Part shown: one piece after another, positions 58,660 to 64,000 of the stretch | Layout: each line of letters begins with the position of its first letter | Position numbering within the stretch: position 1 is the first letter of the stretch | Translations under genes and position numbers: made by a program | Notes under the pieces: model-generated | What the model saw: only the letters and a program-made list of their open reading frames with translations | Told to the model about the DNA's origin: nothing | Database searches by the model: none | Source: Schistosoma haematobium | Lineage: Eukaryota; Platyhelminthes; Trematoda; Strigeidida; Schistosomatidae | Direction of reading: 5' to 3' | Length of the DNA: 64,000 nt | Assembly: GCF_000699445.3 (NCBI RefSeq) | Contig: NC_067200.1 | Location: 1,900,450-1,964,449 of the forward strand

Positions 58660-59182
58660 TATTATTATTATTATTAATTGAACACACAGATATTGGTATA
58701 AGGAGGCACCAAATACATATGCGCCACACAAATCTCATTTGATTGTTATGAGGGCTGTGATACTGTCCGGGTGCCCAAACCGAAACAGGTGGTTTTCTTA
58801 GGGGGCCACACCCAGAGCTTTCGATTTAAAAGGTCTACTAGGCAGTGGAGCATCGTAAGGCGATTGATTCCCATGGTAGCCGGTGACCAACGATTGGTTC
58901 ATACGCCATTTGTTCCCGCGGGATACTGGAGCCCATGTACACCATTGGTTTGGAATCAGGGTTTTCCAACTCCCCTAGTTGGACTCACCGTGTCCACCAA
59001 CCCGGTTAAAGCGCCGTACACTCGCTTTCCGTCCTGTCAATTTCGTAAACAACACCACCGCCACGAGAAGGCAATGAGTAGGACTTCCCTGGAAGTGGCT
59101 GAATGCACGTGGCCACGTGAGAGCATTTCGAGAGGGTGAGCGGACTCTCCCAACTCTCAGCCGTACCAGGGTATTTGGGGGC
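58660..59182 (-). mobile_element. retroposon family R, copy 5, full length
   Basis: On the minus strand it runs from CCCCAAATACCCTGGTACGG (59182) to the 3' end with TTGTGTGGCGCATATGTATT and an (AAT)n tail (plus strand 58660-58678, read as ATT repeats). Best kept together with copy 6. Intron 2 of the SMPDL3-like gene. Confidence 0.85.
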
Positions 59183-59934
59183 TTTTGAACCATGTAAAAG
59201 AACTATATCCACTTTGATTCTTTGTTTTTTTATAATATATTTTTACTTCATACGAACTGTCTTCTGATTGGCTAATATTCCACAAGGTCACTTAAGGTTC
59301 ATTCAAGGGTCGTCTATAAATTATAGTCTCGCCAGAATACGAAATCCATGTATTTTCTATTTGATCTGTAACAATATCATGTGTCTCAAACAAAATGGTA
59401 GTTTATTTCTTGAATTGTGAATGTTGGCGCTAATTTTTTTGAACTATTGTATCTTTTACTATTCACTTCTAATTGTTGTTATGATTTCGGACAAATCAAG
59501 TGAAGCAGTGTTCAAGGTATACTACGAAGCAATAGAATTATAAAAAGATCTCAATTAATTTTGGATTATTTCCGTGTCAACTTTCTATTATTCCTTGTGT
59601 CATTAATCTTGATCATATCACTTTTGCTTTTATGAATTCTAACACTTTAGATTGTTATGTACATTTATGTCGAGTCTGGTTATTGTAAAGTCATCGTAAA
59701 ACAATCAAATCTGTCTGTGAAAACCCTAGAGTACCTGATACATTTTCCCTCATGTATTCTTAAATAAGGTTTATATGTCATCCATTAATCGTATTCTTTT
59801 GTTTCCAGGGATTCAAAATTTGATTCTAACTCAATTAAAAAAAGGTTTTCTTGTAACACTTTGAAACTAACCAAAATTTGTGGTTATTTTCATGTTTTCT
59901 TCATTTTATCATTTGTTTACTGACCACCCTCTAG

Positions 59935-60278
59935 TGATAATGGGCCACATGATGACAGTTTGACATCCGATCAACTTTTGGATGGCATCCGGTTAATAAG
60001 TAAAGCGTTGAAACAATCATTTCCAGTGGATGAAGTTTACATTCTACCTGTATTAGGTAATCATGATGTTGTGCCTGCAAATACTATGGAAATTACACCA
60101 CAAAGTCGTTCACGTTTTGACTTGTGTCACAAACTTGGTAATGATGTAGATTTATGGGGTGAATGGATTAATCATCGACAAAAGAAACATTCATCATCAT
60201 CATCATCACGTCCCTCTTCTTCTTCCTTCTTCTCATCAGAAAATTCATTCGACTTTCCAATGGCTAATTTCTCACAAA
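59935..60278 (+). CDS. SMPDL3: SMPDL3-like exon 3: GDN and GNHD motifs
   Basis: One base finishes Gly82, then codons 83-196, then one base. The acceptor is CCCTCTAG and the donor is A|GTAAGC. The peptide begins DNGPHDDSLT, has VYILPVLGNHDVVPANTM (Asn and His metal ligands) and then LWGEWINHRQKK. A Ser-rich run of about 20 residues follows, placed where the family has the 'W..WL' region before the next strand. This low-complexity insert is not typical of vertebrate SMPDL3. The exon with the remaining metal ligands was not found before 64000. Confidence 0.92.
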
Positions 60279-60826
60279 GTAAGCTTTAATTCATTAAATG
60301 ATGTTGTTGAATACTGTACATTTGAATGCATTTTCTATTCTTCGGTATCAATAAGTTACCAGATTATTCTATTTTCTCAGGATAATATGGATGAAGAAAT
60401 AAATAAATTAGACAATATTCTATGAAACAACGGTTATCTGACTAATTTTCTCAAAAGTATTTCTCTAAACTGACAATTAGAGTACAAGCTGACATGGTCA
60501 GTAAGAAAATAAACTTTTATCTATGAATCGATTTTAAAAGAGGCATAATGGGCCATATCTTATCATATTAACTTAAAAGATCTGTTGAAAGAACATTTAA
60601 AACCGTCACGTTTCATATTGTTATGCTTATACAATGATGCCTATAATATCCTCCTCAACGTTTGCATATCAATTCCTGTGAAGGTAGTTACATAAGCTGT
60701 ACTTACAGAGAGAGTACTAATATCAGTGTTTGTGATTGCGAAATATATCAAACGTAGAGAAGAATATGGTGTGATATAAAGTAAGAAAATTGAAGAAGGC
60801 AAAAGTGATATACACTAAAAGTCAGT

Positions 60827-61182
60827 CTTGAAAGGTAGTTTATGAATACATTGGTCTTGAGTGCTGATAGAGGTATGAGGGCGGTTATCACTTCCCCGTT
60901 GACTACACTATGGAAAGGTTCTTCTAGAAGTATCTGAAAAGGAAATTGGATTAGGGCTGGTCTTAGTGACCTGAGAGCGTAACCGTCACACCTCTGTACA
61001 GTCAGCTGTACAACTTTGCCTTCGGACCTTGCGTTTGATATTTTTAGTCTTACCATTCTTCAACTGACTTGTCTGGTGTAGTAGGACCACGAGGAACGAT
61101 TGTTTCACCAATATAGCTCGATTGCTTCATCACGATAGACAATCCCGACCACCATGTCAAGGTAGCAACAGCGATCGGGATA
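60827..61182 (-). mobile_element. RTE-like LINE (family A), deleted 5' leader
   Basis: Same leader as 55060-55691 but with the middle third missing (the join is near 60988). No ORF body. Downstream of exon 3 of the SMPDL3-like gene. Confidence 0.85.
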
Positions 61183-61717
61183 CAATAATAGTGAGTGCAT
61201 CTGTGTCAAAGTGATTAATCTTTAATAATATCACTCATCATCTCATCTCAAAACCTATTGATCTAGTAATTATAAAACAGGAAGTATGAATTCAAATAGT
61301 TACTAATGTAATCACTATAAGATTTAAAGGTCAAAGATATTACATCACTGTCGGATTTTAATATTGTTATCTTAATTTGAATATGTGTTAAGCAATGAGT
61401 TTTGTTCAATGTCATACTCAAGGTATGTATCAATGATTTCATGGAATGCAAATAGTTGTCATCTATTTACATAGCAACATTTTTATAATTGAAATAAGAT
61501 TAAATCTTTCTTTTTTTAATTTTTCTTCTAATTTTATTTAATATTTTGGTTTGTTCCGAGTTCATCTATTACATCATTATGGAATATTTGAATGAAATCA
61601 TTACTATTAGTTTGATTCACTTTAAAACTTTAATCTCTATTGATCTCTATAGTTGTTTTATCTGTTTAAAGTATCTCATTTATGATAATCACATAGATAC
61701 TTATTTCATTTGTGATT

Positions 61718-62192
61718 ATTATTATTATTATTTCAACACATAAATATCGGTACAAGAGGGCACCAAATATATATGCGCCACACCATATTTGTGTGTGTGG
61801 GGGCTGTGATACTGCCCGGGTGGCCAGACCGAAGCAGGTGGTTTTCTTAGGGGGCCACTCCCCGAGCCTTTGACTTAATGGTCTGATCCACAAGGCAGTG
61901 GAACATCGTGAGGAGATGCATACCCATGGTAGCCGGTGACCAGCGATTGGTTCATACGCCATGTGTTCCCGCAGGGTACTGGAGCCCATGTACACCATTG
62001 GTTTGTGATCCGGTTAAAGCGCCGGACATTCGCCTTTCGTCCTCTCATTTTCGTAAACAACACCCCCGCCACGAGAAGGCAATGAGTAGGACTTCCCTGG
62101 CAGAGGCTGTATACGCGTGGCCGTGTGAGAGCATTTCGAGAGGGAGGGCGAACCCACCCCACTCTCGGCCATACCGGGGCATTTGGGGGTAT
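61718..62192 (-). mobile_element. retroposon family R, copy 6
   Basis: Full-length copy with (AAT)n tail (plus strand 61718-61735), lacking a ~45-bp block present in copy 5 around 62007. The 5' end is at CAAATGCCCCGGTATGGCCG on the minus strand. Confidence 0.85.
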
Positions 62193-62287
62193 TTGTGATC
62201 ATAATATTCTTTGAGCTAAAAATAGTTTGATTCTAATGCTTTCATTTGTTATTCTAGACAATATATCTCCCTGTAAGCTTCAGTTTA

Positions 62288-62975
62288 ACTTTTGCCAACT
62301 CATGTCATCTATGGTAAAGGTGAGATATTCGTCTATCAATTAACGGATAACTATACTGCACGGCAGTTCGTTCTGTTTTACTTTACGGCTGTGAAACGTG
62401 TCCACTAAAAGTATTAGGGAACGATGTTAAATCAGTTGACGAGGTTGTTAATATTCATCGACTGAGATGGTTGGGCCACGTGTTACGTATGCCTGAACAC
62501 CGATTATCACGACACGGAATGTTGACTAGTGTTGGGGATGGTTGGAAGAAATTTAGGGGCGGCCAAACCAAAACGTGGCACTGAAGTGTCATTGAAGTCA
62601 CTAACTTCTAGTGTTAACCATGTTGGTAGATGCAGACTACTTGGTTGGTGTCTACATGACTATCGTAATCAATGGTTGGAGACTGTAGATCACATGACTC
62701 AGAATCGATCACAATGGTGTAGGTGTATACACTCTCTGTCTTCCTTTAAACTATGAGATTAAAATCACTTCATATCTTTCTTTCTACCAACTAATTCTTT
62801 CTACCTTTACGATATCCTTATATGCAGTCTTTCTTTTACACATTACTAGCATTGAAGAAACTACTTCTATGAATCCGGTGTTCATTTTGTTGTGGTAATA
62901 TGGTGTGACAACTTTGACCGATGCACATATGTGCCTGGTCCTACGTTGTAGCTGATTGACTGATTTGAATTTCAA
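62288..62975 (+). mobile_element. RTE-like LINE (family A), 3' part
   Basis: Similarity begins at TTTTGCCAACTCATGTCATC and continues through RT C-terminal blocks and an open piece at 62529-62756 (LGMVGRNLGAAKPKRGTEV, SQWCRCIHSL in shifted frames). The 3'UTR ends at GCTGATTGACTGA near 62965. Closest relative in the window is 3755-4235. Confidence 0.86.
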
Positions 62976-63207
62976 CTCTGCATTTCCCTACTGTTTATTT
63001 TGTTCGATGCTAAACACTAAAATATGCTCGTTATTCATTCGATAGTGAGTGTATAGATAGCAGTCAATTATGTGTAGACGTGTTCACTATTCATAGTATC
63101 TATTACTGATTAACTGACTGACTTACAGTGCTCAATTTAAAAAAGGGTGATAGATATATTCCATGCTTATTTCTAGATTACTATTTCTCGTTTGATTCCG
63201 TTTCATT

Positions 63208-63440
63208 TTTATTTATTTATTTAAACACACGAACATAGGTACAAAAAGGCACTAAGTAGATATGCAACACATAAATCATTCGATTTGTGTGAGGGCTAGG
63301 ATACTGCTCGGATGTCGAAACTGAAGCAGGTGGTTTTCTTTGGGGGATCACACCCGGAGCCTTTGACCTAAAGGTCTAATCCACAAGACAACGGAGCAAC
63401 GTAATGGGATGCAGTCCCATGGTAGCCGGTGACTAACAAT
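63208..63440 (-). mobile_element. retroposon family R, copy 7, 5'-truncated
   Basis: Tail (AAAT)n at 63208-63226, then the 3' half of the unit up to CATGGTAGCCGGTGACTAAC, where similarity stops. Confidence 0.82.
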
Positions 63441-63664
63441 AAAGCGAACGTATTTGATTTTTATCATTATTTAATTTGTTATGAAGCAATACGCCTAATA
63501 CTTGTTAGAACTGTTGGGTTTCGACTGATCGTTTAAAATTTCGAATCCTGTCCTTCATCTTTTTTTTTGAGCTTTCACAAGTAGAGTGTATAGCCTACAG
63601 GAGAAACATTAGGAAATCATACTTGATAAATGGGCTATAACATAACTTCATTTAGAATCTATAA

Positions 63665-64000
63665 CTCATTACGATTGCTGCTACAGTGACGTGGCGGTTA
63701 GACTTTCTTAATGTGATGACTTAATCGAGCTGTATTAATTGGAACATTCATTAATTTAGGTCCTACAGCGACAGCCAGTTTGGTTGGACAACAATAAGAC
63801 TAAATGTAATCACCTGAATTTCAAGAACGAAGCTGTACTGCCGATTGTATGAGTGTGTGACGACAGTAATATGTTTCTCTCATACATTCAGCATCTGCAG
63901 CGATACTCTCTCCACACAATGGAAAAATGTGGGGTATTGCAACTTGGCTTTTGCCAACTTACGTCACCTTCGGCGAAGGCGAGATATCCGTCTATCAATA
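63665..64000 (+). mobile_element. RTE-like LINE (family A), leader fused to RT part, runs off the right edge
   Basis: 63665-63925 matches the family A 5' leader (TGCTGCTACAGTGACGTGGC, AGCATCTGCAGCGATACTC). From about 63952 it is the RT C-terminal part (TTTTGCCAACTTACGTCACC, GGCGAGATATCCGTCTATCA). The endonuclease and most of the RT are missing. Confidence 0.85.

Larger units (their letters stand above)
50967..60278 (+). other. SMPDL3: acid sphingomyelinase-like phosphodiesterase gene (SMPDL3 type), 5' three exons
   Basis: Gene span with exons 50967-51039, 53510-53681 and 59935-60278; introns are 2470 and 6253 bp. The joined frame gives 196 codons plus one base. The product starts with a signal peptide and then the N-terminal half of a calcineurin-like metallophosphoesterase: FWHLSDIHCD (Asp32 and His34 as first metal ligands), WSGDN (Asp83) and LGNHD (Asn124, His125). 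The spacing and the Cys in 'YSCDSP' match the SMPDL3A/B family, secreted zinc enzymes that cleave nucleotide phosphodiester or pyrophosphate bonds. True acid sphingomyelinases have a saposin domain before the catalytic domain, and there is none here. The remaining catalytic half (the GH..H ligands) must lie beyond 64000. Start choice: this ATG gives a classical signal peptide and its donor phase fits exon 2. Confidence 0.9.

Noticed and set aside
58975..59193. Open frames in both strands of family R copies (58771-59139, 61875-62198, 31475-31846)
   Set aside because: They are not conserved in frame between copies and occur on both strands, so they reflect GC-richer sequence, not coding.

Overview
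The window is AT-rich animal DNA with interrupted genes, short GT..AG exons and a dense load of retroelements. It most likely comes from a blood fluke (Schistosoma or a close trematode). The grounds are SR2-like, RTE-like and CR1-like LINEs, tRNA-derived SINEs with hammerhead-ribozyme cores (the schistosome Sm-alpha type), Merlin-type transposase remains and gypsy-like LTRs. There are no bacterial-style operons, CRISPR arrays or rRNA genes.

Two host genes can be assembled exon by exon. On the minus strand, 32290 down to 4291, are eleven coding exons giving the first 621 codons of CNOT1, the scaffold of the CCR4-NOT deadenylase complex. All reading phases join, and the order follows the animal CNOT1 N-terminus. 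The rest of the gene was not found below 4291. On the plus strand, 50967 to 60278, are three exons of a secreted acid-sphingomyelinase-like phosphodiesterase (SMPDL3 type): a signal-peptide exon, an exon with the first metal motif (SDIH) and an exon with GDN and GNHD. It continues beyond the window. The two genes are divergent, with about 18.7 kb of transposon-rich DNA between their start codons.

Layout: 1-4290, LINE and LTR debris; 4291-32290, CNOT1 with introns full of LINEs, SINEs and a three-level nested insertion (14.58-19.57 kb); 32.3-38.6 kb, decayed CR1-like and SR2-like LINEs; 38780-42366, an apparently young LTR element with visually identical LTRs and no coding capacity; 42621-45821, a near full-length SR2-like RTE element with an 11-bp target duplication; 46974-48368, a 1.4-kb LTR element carrying only gag; 48.4-50.9 kb, nothing recognised; 50967-64000, the phosphodiesterase gene with introns holding a SINE head, RTE 5' leaders, a Merlin relic and retroposons.

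The most notable structural observations are these: an unclassified 0.5-kb retroposon (seven copies) that shares its 3' end with an RTE-like LINE in the same window; the non-coding LTR element; the gag-only mini-LTR element; and a single LTR followed by two 53-bp tandem units, all inside one 5-bp target duplication. Repeat family names are from recognition only and are tentative; coordinates of exons, LTRs and target duplications were read directly from the sequence.
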